Source: Desulfobacca acetoxidans
GTDB taxonomy: Bacteria > Desulfobacterota > Desulfobaccia > Desulfobaccales > 0-14-0-80-60-11
Length of the DNA stretch: 21,377 bases
Direction of reading: 5' to 3'
Assembly (NCBI GenBank): GCA_022736495.1
Contig: DZCR01000046.1
Span: 1 to 21,377 of the forward strand
This document shows, piece after piece, positions 7,106 through 14,964 of this stretch. The position numbers were made by a program, and so were the translations under genes. The notes under the pieces were generated by a model. It did not search any database. It saw nothing but the letters and a program-made list of their open reading frames with translations, and was not told where the DNA came from. Numbering within the stretch: the stretch's first letter is position 1; each line of letters begins with the position of its first letter.

Positions 7106-8439
7106 ACGCCCGCCGCTTCTTACCGGGCCTGGGATTAGGCCTGATACTCTTGTTGGTGTTGGGAGGGGTTCTCTACTTCATGGGATACCAATTGATGCAG
7201 CACGCCGGGGCTCCCGGACCCGCCCCCCCTGCCCCTGAGGCTAAGGAAGGCAGAAAAATCAAATACTACGTCTCTCCCATGGACCCCAAGATTATTAGCA
7301 AAGAACCGGGCAAGGACCCCATGGGCATGGACTTCAAGCCGGTCTACGAAGATACGGGGCCGAGCCTGGCGCCCGGCACCATCGCGGTGGACCCCAATAC
7401 CCTCCAGTCCATCGGGGTCAGAACCGCCAAGGTGGAGGTTCGCCCCCTGTCCCGGGTGATCCGGGCGGTGGGCAAGGTGATGTATGACGAAAACCAATTG
7501 AAAGTGGTCAATACCAAGGTGGACGGCTGGGTGACCCGCCTCTATGTCAAGATCACCGGCGAGCCGGTGCGAAAAGGGCAGAGGCTTATCAGCATTTACA
7601 GCCGGGAGCTGGTGCCGGCCCAAAGGGAGTATTTGCTGGCCCTAAAAAATCTCAAGACCGTGGGCAAGAGTCCGTTCACTGAAATGGCGGAGGGAGCGCG
7701 CCGCCTGGCAGAGGCCTCCCGCACCCGCCTGGAGTATTTCGACATCACGCCTGCCCAGATCGCCGAATTGGAACGAACCGGCCAGGTTAAAAAGGAACTC
7801 ACCTTGGCCTCGCCGGTGCGCGGCATTGTTACCGAACGTTTGGTGACCGAGGGCCAGTTTGTCATGGCCGGCATGACCCTGCTCAAAGTGGCGGACCTCT
7901 CCACCGTCTGGGTGGAGGGGGATATTTATGAATACGAGCTGCCCTGGGTGGCGGTGGGCCAGCAAGCTACCATGACTTTGAGTTATCTCCCTGGGGAGAC
8001 TTTTCGAGGCACCATTGAATATCTTTACCCGTACCTTAAGGGCAAGACCCGCACCGCCAGAATCCGTCTAAAATTTCCCAACCCGAAATACAAACTCAAA
8101 CCGGATATGTATGCCCAGGTGGAGATTAAATCTCCTTTGCATCCCCAGGTGGTGGTGGTACCCTTGGAGGCAGTGATGGACACCGGAGAAAGACAGCATA
8201 TCTTCCTGGCTTTGGGAAAAGGGCGCTTCGAACCCCGGGAGGTAAAGCTGGGGGCCCAGGGGGACGGCGGTCTGGTGCAGGTGCTCTCCGGCCTGAAAGG
8301 GGGCGAGGAGGTGGTTACTTCCGCCCACTTCCTGCTGGATTCGGAATCCCGCTTCCGGGAGGCGGCGGCCAAGTTCTTGGCCGGGCCCGAAGCGGAGAAG
8401 AAAGGGGCCCCGGCCCCCAAACCGCCGCACGCGCATTGA
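7102..8439 (+). CDS. cusB: Cu(I)/Ag(I) efflux periplasmic adaptor, CusB-like
   Basis: This 445-aa membrane-fusion protein has an N-terminal membrane anchor (about residues 7-27) and a heavy-metal-binding segment at 54-83 (YYVSPMDP, then DPMGMDFKPVYED). Met60, Met74 and Met76 mirror the three Met residues that bind Cu(I)/Ag(I) in E. coli CusB, where as I recall the spacing is 15 then 2 residues against 14 then 2 here. Barrel-sandwich, helical hairpin and beta-barrel domains follow (VDGWVTRLYVKITGEPVRKGQ; SPVRGIVTERLVTEGQFV). The tail ends PPHAH. The start at 7102 is chosen over the in-frame 7057 because GGAGGTGG lies at 7090-7097 and the start overlaps the preceding stop. It docks the pump to the outer-membrane channel and probably hands metal to the pump. 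The symbol denotes the type; orthology is inferred. Confidence 0.92.
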   Translation: MNARRFLPGLGLGLILLLVLGGVLYFMGYQLMQHAGAPGPAPPAPEAKEGRKIKYYVSPMDPKIISKEPGKDPMGMDFKPVYEDTGPSLAPGTIAVDPNTLQSIGVRTAKVEVRPLSRVIRAVGKVMYDENQLKVVNTKVDGWVTRLYVKITGEPVRKGQRLISIYSRELVPAQREYLLALKNLKTVGKSPFTEMAEGARRLAEASRTRLEYFDITPAQIAELERTGQVKKELTLASPVRGIVTERLVTEGQFVMAGMTLLKVADLSTVWVEGDIYEYELPWVAVGQQATMTLSYLPGETFRGTIEYLYPYLKGKTRTARIRLKFPNPKYKLKPDMYAQVEIKSPLHPQVVVVPLEAVMDTGERQHIFLALGKGRFEPREVKLGAQGDGGLVQVLSGLKGGEEVVTSAHFLLDSESRFREAAAKFLAGPEAEKKGAPAPKPPHAH

Positions 8440-8505
8440 TGGGGAATTGATTGAGAGAAACCAGATTTCCTGCGCTTATCCCGAACAGCGCCATGGATTA
8501 CGGCC

Positions 8506-11500
8506 ATGATCGAACGATTCATTGAGTATTGCACCAAAAACCGCTTCTTGGTAATCGTCTTATGGCTTCTGATTTCGGGTTGGGGCCTCTACGCCACCTA
8601 CAACCTGCCCATCGACGCCATTCCCGACATTTCCGACGTCCAGGTCATCATCCTCACCGACTGGCCGGGCCAGGCGCCCGAAGTGGTGGAATCCCAGGTC
8701 ACCTATCCCTTGACCACCACCATGCTGGCCGTCCCCAAGGCCAAAGTGGTGCGGGGTTTCTCCTCCTTCGGCTTTTCCATGGTCTACATCATCTTCGAGG
8801 ACGGCACCGATATTTACTGGGCCCGCTCCCGGGTGCTGGAATACCTCAGCTTCATCCGGGGGAAGCTGCCCGAAGGGGTGAATCCAGCCCTGGGCCCGGA
8901 CGCCACCGGGGTCGGCTGGGTATTTGAATACGTGTTGGACGACCCTACCGGCAAGCACGACCTGAGCCAGTTGCGCAGTCTCCAGGACTGGTACCTGCGC
9001 TATCAACTGCAAGCCGTGGAAGGGGTGGCGGAGGTGGCCAGCGTTGGTGGGTTTGTCAAGCAGTACCAGGTTATGGTGGACCCCAACGTGCTCTCGGCCT
9101 ACGGCATTCCCCTCTCCCAGGTGCGCATGGCCATCAAGATGTCCAATCAGGATGAAGGCGGCCGGGTCATCGAGAGGGCCGAGACCGAATACATCGTGGT
9201 GGGCCGGGGGTATATTCAGAGCCTGGCCGACATGGAAAACATCGTGGTAGGCACGGATGGCGAGGGGACTCCCATCCTGGTGAAAGACATCGGCCAGGTC
9301 CGGCTAGGCCCTGAAATCAGACGAGGCGTGGCCGAGGTCAACGGTACCGGTGAAGTGGTGGGCGCCATCGTGGTGATGCGCTTCGGAGAGAACGCCCGGG
9401 TGGTCATCGACCGGGTGAAGGCCAGGCTGGAGGAATTGAAACCGAGCCTGCCCCCTGGAGTGCGCATTTCCATCGGTTACGATCGTTCCAGCCTCATCCA
9501 AAAAACCATCGACACCCTCAAAGAAGCGCTGATCGAAGAAGTGATCATCATCGCTCTGATCTGCGCCCTCTTTCTGCTGCACATGCGGAGCGCCCTGGTG
9601 GCCCTGGTATCGTTGCCCGTGGGGGTTTTAGTCTCTTTTATTCTGCAATATCAGTTCAACATCACCGCCAATATCTTGAGCCTGTCGGGCATCGCCCTTG
9701 CCATGGGGGACATGACGGACGCCGCGGTGGTGATGGTGGAGAACGCCCACAAGCGCCTGGAAAAGGCCGCTCCCGGGGAGGACCGGGAATCCATCGTCCT
9801 GGCCGCAGCCAAGGAAGTGGGGCCGTCGCTGTTTTTTTCCCTCCTGGTGATCGTGGTGTCGTTTCTGCCCATCTTCGCTTTAACGGGGGAAAGTGGCCGC
9901 CTTTTCAAGCCCCTGGCCTACACCAAGACCTTCGCCATGCTGGGCGCGTCCCTCCTGGCGGTCACCCTGACGCCGATTTTGATGGTTTACCTTATCAGGG
10001 GGAAGATACCTGCCGAGGCCAAAAACCCCCTGAACCGCGGCCTGATGGCCCTATATCGGCCGGTCCTGGGCCTGATCCTGCGCTTTCCCATTAAGTCCAT
10101 TCTTCTGGCCACCCTGATTTTAGCGGCCACGGTCTATCCCGCCCTGAAGCTGGGAAGCGAGTTCATGCCGCCCCTGGACGAAGGCGACCTGCTCTACATG
10201 CCCACCACCATGCCGGGCATCTCCATTACCGAGGCAAAGACGGTGTTGCAGCAGACCGACCGTATTCTGCGCACCTTCCCGGAGGTGGAGTACGTCTTCG
10301 GTAAAGTGGGGAGGGCCGAAACCGCCACCGACCCCGCACCTCTGAGCATGATTGAAACCGTCATCCGCCTCAAAGACCGCAAGGATTGGCGACCGGGTTA
10401 CGACACCCAGCGCCTTATCCGGGAAATGGACGCGGCCATAAAATTTCCGGGCGTGGTCAACGCCTTTGTCTTTCCCATCCGCACCCGCATTGACATGCTC
10501 TCCACCGGCATCAAGACTCCGGTGGGGCTCAAATTCATCGGGCCCGATCTCAAGGTCCTGAACCGCCTGTCCGAAGAGGCCGAGCCCATCTTGAAGGAAG
10601 TGCCCGGTACGGTCAGCGTCTTCGGCGAGCGGGTCACCGGGGGCTATTACGTGGATTTCCTCATCGACCGGAAGGAGGCGGCCCGGTACGGCCTCACCGT
10701 GGGAAATATCCAGGAAGTCATTGCCACCGCCCTGGGGGGGCGGAACATCACCCAAACGGTGGAAGGCCTGGAGCGCTACCCGGTGAACCTGCGCTATTTC
10801 CAGGACTATCGGCTGGATTTGCCGGCCCTGCGCCGCATCCTGATCCATACACCCACGGGGGCCCAGATACCCATGGAACAGGTGGCCAAGATTCGCGTCT
10901 ATCAAGGCCCGCCGGAAATCAAAAGCGAAAATGCCCGCCTCAGCGCCTGGATGTTTGTGGACATCCGGGGCGTGGACGTAGGCTCCTATGTAGTGAAGGC
11001 CAAAGAGGCGGTCCAGGCCAAGCTGAAGCTCCCCATGGGCTATTCCATCATCTGGAGCGGCCAGTTCGAATACATGGAGGAGGCCCGGAAGAAGCTCCAG
11101 GTGGTCATTCCGGTCACCCTGGTGCTGATAGTTTTGCTGGTCTACCTGAATACCGGCTCCGCCAAGGAAACAGGGTTTATCCTGTTCACCCTGCCTTTCG
11201 CCTTTGTGGGAGCTATCTGGGGCCTATATCTATTGAACTACAATTTGAGCGTGGCCGTATTGGTGGGGTTTATCGCCTTGGGGGGACTAGCCGCGGAAAC
11301 GGGGGCTATCATGCTCCTGTTCCTCAACCTTTCTTATGAGGGGGCCATTAAGGCCGGCAAGACCATGACCAAAGAGGACCTGCGAGAATCGGTAAAGGAC
11401 GGGGCCTTATTGCGCCTGCGCCCCTTGCTCATGACCGCCCTGGCCAATATGTTCGGTCTGCTCCCCATCATGTGGAGCACCGGAGTGGGGGCTGAGGTAG

Positions 11501-11616
11501 CGAAACGGATCGCCGCCCCCATGGTGGTGGGGGTGGTCACCGCGATTATGCTGGTGCTCCTGGTTTATCCGGCCATCTATTTTCTGTGGAAGTGGCACGC
11601 GGAAGTGAAACGCTAA
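8506..11616 (+). CDS. cusA: Heavy-metal RND pump, CusA type (Cu(I)/Ag(I))
   Basis: This 1036-aa inner-membrane RND transporter has full length and 12 expected helices. The periplasmic three-Met site of E. coli CusA (M573, M623, M672 with E625 and R669, from memory) is conserved with identical spacing: Met565 (LLYMP), Met615 with Glu617 (MIE), and Met664 with Arg661 (RIDM). In the proton path, Asp405 (MTDAA) and Glu931 (AAETG) are present, but the position of CusA Lys984 is Leu974 (RLRPLLMT), as in CzcA-like members. Cu(I)/Ag(I) export is therefore well supported, with a somewhat mixed proton relay. It starts 66 bp after the adaptor and is surely in the same operon; no strong Shine-Dalgarno precedes the ATG. 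No CusF gene is seen. Confidence 0.95.
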   Translation: MIERFIEYCTKNRFLVIVLWLLISGWGLYATYNLPIDAIPDISDVQVIILTDWPGQAPEVVESQVTYPLTTTMLAVPKAKVVRGFSSFGFSMVYIIFEDGTDIYWARSRVLEYLSFIRGKLPEGVNPALGPDATGVGWVFEYVLDDPTGKHDLSQLRSLQDWYLRYQLQAVEGVAEVASVGGFVKQYQVMVDPNVLSAYGIPLSQVRMAIKMSNQDEGGRVIERAETEYIVVGRGYIQSLADMENIVVGTDGEGTPILVKDIGQVRLGPEIRRGVAEVNGTGEVVGAIVVMRFGENARVVIDRVKARLEELKPSLPPGVRISIGYDRSSLIQKTIDTLKEALIEEVIIIALICALFLLHMRSALVALVSLPVGVLVSFILQYQFNITANILSLSGIALAMGDMTDAAVVMVENAHKRLEKAAPGEDRESIVLAAAKEVGPSLFFSLLVIVVSFLPIFALTGESGRLFKPLAYTKTFAMLGASLLAVTLTPILMVYLIRGKIPAEAKNPLNRGLMALYRPVLGLILRFPIKSILLATLILAATVYPALKLGSEFMPPLDEGDLLYMPTTMPGISITEAKTVLQQTDRILRTFPEVEYVFGKVGRAETATDPAPLSMIETVIRLKDRKDWRPGYDTQRLIREMDAAIKFPGVVNAFVFPIRTRIDMLSTGIKTPVGLKFIGPDLKVLNRLSEEAEPILKEVPGTVSVFGERVTGGYYVDFLIDRKEAARYGLTVGNIQEVIATALGGRNITQTVEGLERYPVNLRYFQDYRLDLPALRRILIHTPTGAQIPMEQVAKIRVYQGPPEIKSENARLSAWMFVDIRGVDVGSYVVKAKEAVQAKLKLPMGYSIIWSGQFEYMEEARKKLQVVIPVTLVLIVLLVYLNTGSAKETGFILFTLPFAFVGAIWGLYLLNYNLSVAVLVGFIALGGLAAETGAIMLLFLNLSYEGAIKAGKTMTKEDLRESVKDGALLRLRPLLMTALANMFGLLPIMWSTGVGAEVAKRIAAPMVVGVVTAIMLVLLVYPAIYFLWKWHAEVKR

Positions 11617-11731
11617 TCGGCCAGGAGGGGAGAGACACACGGGAGAAGGCAATAAAGCAGCAGAGAAGCTTGCTTGTGAAGCTCAAATACTTAAATTAAA
11701 TAAAAATCCAGTGGCCAAAGGAGGCTGAGTT

Positions 11732-12091
11732 ATGCGGAACATATCTATCGTTATCCTATTGGCAGCCCTGATCATGGTCCCGGGAATCTCCGCCGCCCAG
11801 ATGCGTGGAGATCATCCGATGATGGGAGGTCCGATGGCGGGCTGCCCCTGGATGCCGGATTACATGGGCCGGATGCAGGGCATGATGGGTGACATGCGCG
11901 GGATGATGAACATGCCCATGACTCCCGAGCAGCAAAAGCAAATGATGGGCATGATGGACCAGATGGGCACCATGATGCACCAGATGTGCGGCCCCCAGGC
12001 GGCCCAGATGAAGCCGCAGCACGATAAGCAGATGCAGGAAATGCAACAGCGGCTGGATGAGATGAAGAAGCAGTTGAAGAGCAAACAATAA
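11732..12091 (+). CDS. Periplasmic Met-rich protein 2 (putative Cu/Ag binder)
   Basis: This 119-aa secreted protein has a signal peptide (about 1-22, cut near SAAQ). It contains about 28 Met, two Cys (CPW and MCGPQ) and a few His. The middle reads MTPEQQKQMMGMMDQM, an LTxxQ-like Spy/CpxP phrase with Met replacing Leu. The C-terminal helix (QEMQQRLDEMKKQLKSK) is closely related to that of the Met-rich protein at 1200. A strong AAAGGAGG site precedes the ATG. It lies 115 bp after the pump gene and a terminator follows, so it probably closes the efflux operon and may supply a periplasmic Cu(I)/Ag(I) binder in place of CusF. Metal binding is inferred from composition and context. Confidence 0.88.
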   Translation: MRNISIVILLAALIMVPGISAAQMRGDHPMMGGPMAGCPWMPDYMGRMQGMMGDMRGMMNMPMTPEQQKQMMGMMDQMGTMMHQMCGPQAAQMKPQHDKQMQEMQQRLDEMKKQLKSKQ

Positions 12092-12103
12092 TGGACTTTT
12101 AAA

Positions 12104-12132
12104 GCCGGGGTGTAACCTGTATTCACCCCGGC
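12104..12132 (+). terminator. Intrinsic terminator-like hairpin after Met-rich gene 2
   Basis: GCCGGGGTG (12104-12112) pairs perfectly with CACCCCGGC (12124-12132) across an 11-nt loop, followed by a modest T-rich stretch (GCTGCATTTCTTT). It lies 13 bp after the stop codon and separates the efflux operon from the kinase array. Confidence 0.75.
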
Positions 12133-12238
12133 GCTGCATTTCTTTAGGAAACCTGCATATCGCCACCGAGGCATAAAACGACCCCAAATTGGGTCTGAAG
12201 CAGGCAGCATTCATCGTCGGCTTCATTTGGATTAATTT

Positions 12239-13246
12239 ATGAATTCTGAACAGAAAGACGCGGTGCGACTGGAGCATCCCGTCTCCCGAAGCAGACCTTG
12301 GGCTTACGTTCTTCTAGGCGCTATGGCGGGAGCGGTTTTTGAAGTAATGATTTGCGAACCCCTGGACTTCGCCCTGCAAAACCTTTTTGAGTATTATTTT
12401 AAAGGAAGTCCTTTGCGGCTGGGCGAGGCAATCATTCCCATTCTCAGACCCGTCAAATGGCCCGGCATCACCATGACCGGCATTATTTACGGCTCGGCCA
12501 TGGGCTATGTCTTTCACCTTCTTAGGGAAAAAAAGAAACATATCCAGACCTTGCACCGGGAATTTGAATTACAGGTGGCCACCCTCCGGCACCATTACAA
12601 AAATCTGGCCGTGGGTATCAGCGGCTTTGCCGGCCGGATCAAGCGGAAGCTGGAGGCGGTGCCGAATTGCGATATCTTGGAGAACGATGTCGCCATTCTG
12701 GTAGACGCCTCTCAGCGGCTAAGCCACACCCTGGGCGAAGAACTGCTCTTTCTGCGGGCGCTCTCCAGCGACACCCTGACGCCGGTGCCGCAGGACATTT
12801 ATCCTTTCCTGAAGCATGCAGTAAAGGACCTCATGGGGCTGCGGTTCAAGGAAAAGGACGTAATAGTGGAGATCAACGGCCTCCCTCTGGAAGCGGAGCA
12901 GCTCCCTCTGGTCTTTTCTTTTGAGCCATACACCATGGAGGTTATTTTGCAAAATATCTTGAGCAACGCCATGAAACACGGTGACCACATCAGGGTTAAT
13001 GTTGGGTCGGGAGGAGCTTGGGTGAGGGTGGAAATCAGCGACAACGGCCCCGGCCTGGAGGTGGAGAAACTCCGGCAGCGTCTGTTGACGCCAAAAGATA
13101 AAATTGGGGAGAGCACGCATTTGGGGCTGGAAGTGACCATGCACCTGCTTGAGAAAACCGGGGGGCGCCTATCGGCCTGGAGTAGTCCGGGAGCTGGAGC
13201 CAAGTTTATAATTGATTTCCCCAAGCGCTCTTCAAGAATTATTTAA
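12239..13246 (+). CDS. Membrane histidine kinase-like protein A (divergent sensor)
   Basis: This 335-aa protein has two predicted helices in the first 95 residues (about 20-38 and 76-95), a charged linker, a dimerisation/phosphoacceptor helix with LRHHYKN (His118/His119) and a GHKL ATPase. The ATPase has an N box QNILSNAMKH (Asn239, Asn243), a G1 box DNGPGL (268 onward) and a THLGLEVTMHLL region with a G-rich end. There is no HAMP, PAS or receiver domain. The kinase half is very close to that of the gene at 16646 (shared EPYTMEVILQNIL). The sensor half has drifted: the GHP motif of the paralogs is replaced by CEPLDF and the HSFxWHMWPM motif by a segment with KWPG. No good ribosome site precedes the ATG. 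Kinase activity is likely from motifs; signal and partner are unknown. Confidence 0.85.
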   Translation: MNSEQKDAVRLEHPVSRSRPWAYVLLGAMAGAVFEVMICEPLDFALQNLFEYYFKGSPLRLGEAIIPILRPVKWPGITMTGIIYGSAMGYVFHLLREKKKHIQTLHREFELQVATLRHHYKNLAVGISGFAGRIKRKLEAVPNCDILENDVAILVDASQRLSHTLGEELLFLRALSSDTLTPVPQDIYPFLKHAVKDLMGLRFKEKDVIVEINGLPLEAEQLPLVFSFEPYTMEVILQNILSNAMKHGDHIRVNVGSGGAWVRVEISDNGPGLEVEKLRQRLLTPKDKIGESTHLGLEVTMHLLEKTGGRLSAWSSPGAGAKFIIDFPKRSSRII

Positions 13247-13268
13247 ATAAAGGCAGGGCAAGCGTTAT
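13245..13268 (+). repeat. Imperfect third copy of the 24-bp repeat
   Basis: It begins AAATAAAGGCAGGGCAAG and matches the tandem unit at 1112-1159 except for a G-to-A change, a missing G and a changed end. It starts on the stop codon of the kinase A gene and lies about 80 bp before the GAF-protein start. The resemblance is visible by eye; a shared role is unproven. Confidence 0.5.
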
Positions 13269-13349
13269 CAACTCCATACAATATCTGATTAGACAGCACC
13301 GTTGAATACCTTTCGCAGGAATTGGTACCCGCCTTGCTATGGGGTAAAC

Positions 13350-14312
13350 ATGAACCTTGAACAGTGCGATCCGGTAGCCCCTGAAGCCTTGATCCGGAAG
13401 AAAAAAATCTGGCTCTATCCCTTAATAGGCGTCCTGTTTGGCATCGCGGTGGGAATCTTAATCGGCCACCCGCTGTCGATGCTGGCGCATGAATTTTACA
13501 ATTCTCTCACTTCGGGCGCCTCCTTGGATATCAGCAAAGCCTTCTCCCACAGCTTTCATTGGCATATGTGGCCCATGTCGCTCATCTTCGCCGGGTTTGG
13601 AGCGATAGTTTGGGGTTTCATCGGCTTCATTTTACAGCGTCTTCAGGAAAGTCGCTTACGATTGGACGCCGCCCACCAGGAACTTCTGAGACAGGCCAGG
13701 TACCTTAATACCTATCTCACGGTGAGCTCCATGGTCGCCCAATGCCTGGACCCCCACGAACTCCTGGAGGCGGTCTTGAACGTCATCATGGAAACCGTGT
13801 CTGCGGAAGAAGCCTCTGTGCTTCTCCTCGACGAAGATCAGGTGAACTTCCGGTTTTATAGCATCGAGGGCCCTGCCAAACAATGCCTCATGGCCGTGAC
13901 CTTCCCCGCCGACAAAGGAATAGCCGGTTCCATCTTACAGACTCAGCAATCGGAGGTTATCAATGAGGTTCAGAAAGACCCCCGGTTTTTCAGAAAATTC
14001 GATACCCAATTCGACTTGGAAACCAGGAATATGATCGCTATTCCCCTGACCGCAGGGGAGGAAAAGATCGGCGTAATGGAGGTTCTCAATAAGTCCGGGG
14101 GCGGACTCTTTGCGGATGAGGAACGTCTCTTGCTCGATTCCATCGCCGAGGAAATCGCCTTTGCCATTCGCAATGCCAAGATATTTGAGTATGTGGTTAA
14201 CAGCTACTGCAAGCAACGCCAGGGGCAGATGTCCTGTAAGGGATGCAGGAGGCCGTTGCGATCATGGACCCCTTGTGTCAAATACCTCCAAGCCTCCGAT
14301 CTCCCTGTTTAA
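13350..14312 (+). CDS. Membrane-anchored GAF-domain sensor with Cys cluster
   Basis: This 320-aa protein carries the shared N-terminal domain of the array in its clearest form: ILIGHP (His40) and HSFHWHMWPM (67-76), at the same residue numbers as in the kinase at 16646. Two helices span about 20-47 and 75-97. After a helical linker (101-128), residues about 129-280 form a GAF domain (LLEAVLNVIMETVSAEEASVLLL; VTFPADKGIAGSI; MIAIPL; IGVMEVLNK). The tail has four Cys at 287, 296, 299 and 309 (YCKQRQGQMSCKGCRRPL) that could bind zinc or another metal. There is no kinase or output domain, so it may modulate the neighbouring kinases. ATG 13350 is preferred over the TTG at 13302 because the paralogs align from there. 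Confidence 0.85.
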   Translation: MNLEQCDPVAPEALIRKKKIWLYPLIGVLFGIAVGILIGHPLSMLAHEFYNSLTSGASLDISKAFSHSFHWHMWPMSLIFAGFGAIVWGFIGFILQRLQESRLRLDAAHQELLRQARYLNTYLTVSSMVAQCLDPHELLEAVLNVIMETVSAEEASVLLLDEDQVNFRFYSIEGPAKQCLMAVTFPADKGIAGSILQTQQSEVINEVQKDPRFFRKFDTQFDLETRNMIAIPLTAGEEKIGVMEVLNKSGGGLFADEERLLLDSIAEEIAFAIRNAKIFEYVVNSYCKQRQGQMSCKGCRRPLRSWTPCVKYLQASDLPV

Positions 14313-14361
14313 TCACCAGGGCTGCGGATAAGGGGTTCACCGGTGACTTAAGGAACTTTTT

Positions 14362-14964
14362 ATGCAGAAGAGTAAGATCATCTGGTTTACTTTGGCCGGA
14401 ATGTTCCTCGGCTACCTCCTGATCCATCCCTTTGCCATGCTGGCCAATACCCTTGGCCCCCGCCTGCCTCACTTTCCCATGGAATTCCCCTTCTGGGGGC
14501 ACCATCTGCGAATCTCCTTCGGTCCCGAGATGCTGGCAATGGGTATGGCTTTTGCCTTCATGGGCGGGGTCGTGGGCTTCTGCCTGGGAATCTGGTACCT
14601 CCAAAAAGAGCGGTTGACTGCAGAGAGGCTGGAATCCCAGCGCCGCCAGGTAGCCCTGGAGACCTTGCAGGAGTTGATGGTTACCCTGGCGCATCACATA
14701 CGGAACGCCAACGTGGTGATCGGCGGCTTCAGCAGCCGCCTCATCAAGGAAAATCCCGACCCTGAGTCTCAACGCCATTTAGAGATGATTCAGCAGGCCT
14801 CCCGGGATATCGACGCGGTGATCGCTTCCCTGGAAAGTTTGACCGAGATAAAGCAGGCCCAATATGTCGGCGCCTGGGAGACCAAGATGATCGATTTGAA
14901 AAAGGAACTGGAAGCTCGGCTGAAAGCTGCGGAAGGGCTTAAGGAAAGCGATGAACGGTATTGA
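14362..14964 (+). CDS. Membrane protein with phosphoacceptor-like domain, no ATPase
   Basis: This 200-aa member of the array has two predicted helices (about 6-30 and 57-80), with IHPFAMLAN as the counterpart of the paralogs' GHPxAMLA and a His/Trp segment FWGHHLR (44-50). It continues into a dimerisation/phosphotransfer-like helical pair with LAHHIRN (His111/His112), close to canonical LAHEIRNP. The protein stops after the second helix and has no GHKL ATPase domain. The stop at 14964 overlaps the next kinase start (14951) by 14 bp, so the pair is co-translated. It might be phosphorylated in trans by the next protein, form heterodimers with it, or be a truncated kinase. TAAGGAA precedes the ATG. 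No internal break suggests recent decay. Confidence 0.8.
   Translation: MQKSKIIWFTLAGMFLGYLLIHPFAMLANTLGPRLPHFPMEFPFWGHHLRISFGPEMLAMGMAFAFMGGVVGFCLGIWYLQKERLTAERLESQRRQVALETLQELMVTLAHHIRNANVVIGGFSSRLIKENPDPESQRHLEMIQQASRDIDAVIASLESLTEIKQAQYVGAWETKMIDLKKELEARLKAAEGLKESDERY

Noticed and set aside
10120..10905. 261-aa minus-strand frame inside the pump gene
   Set aside because: A shadow of high-GC coding sequence; it has no recognisable domain while the + strand is a complete CusA.
12180..12195. GACCC...GGGTC hairpin before kinase A as an operator
   Set aside because: It has only a 5-bp stem with no second copy near other array genes, so it cannot be told from chance.
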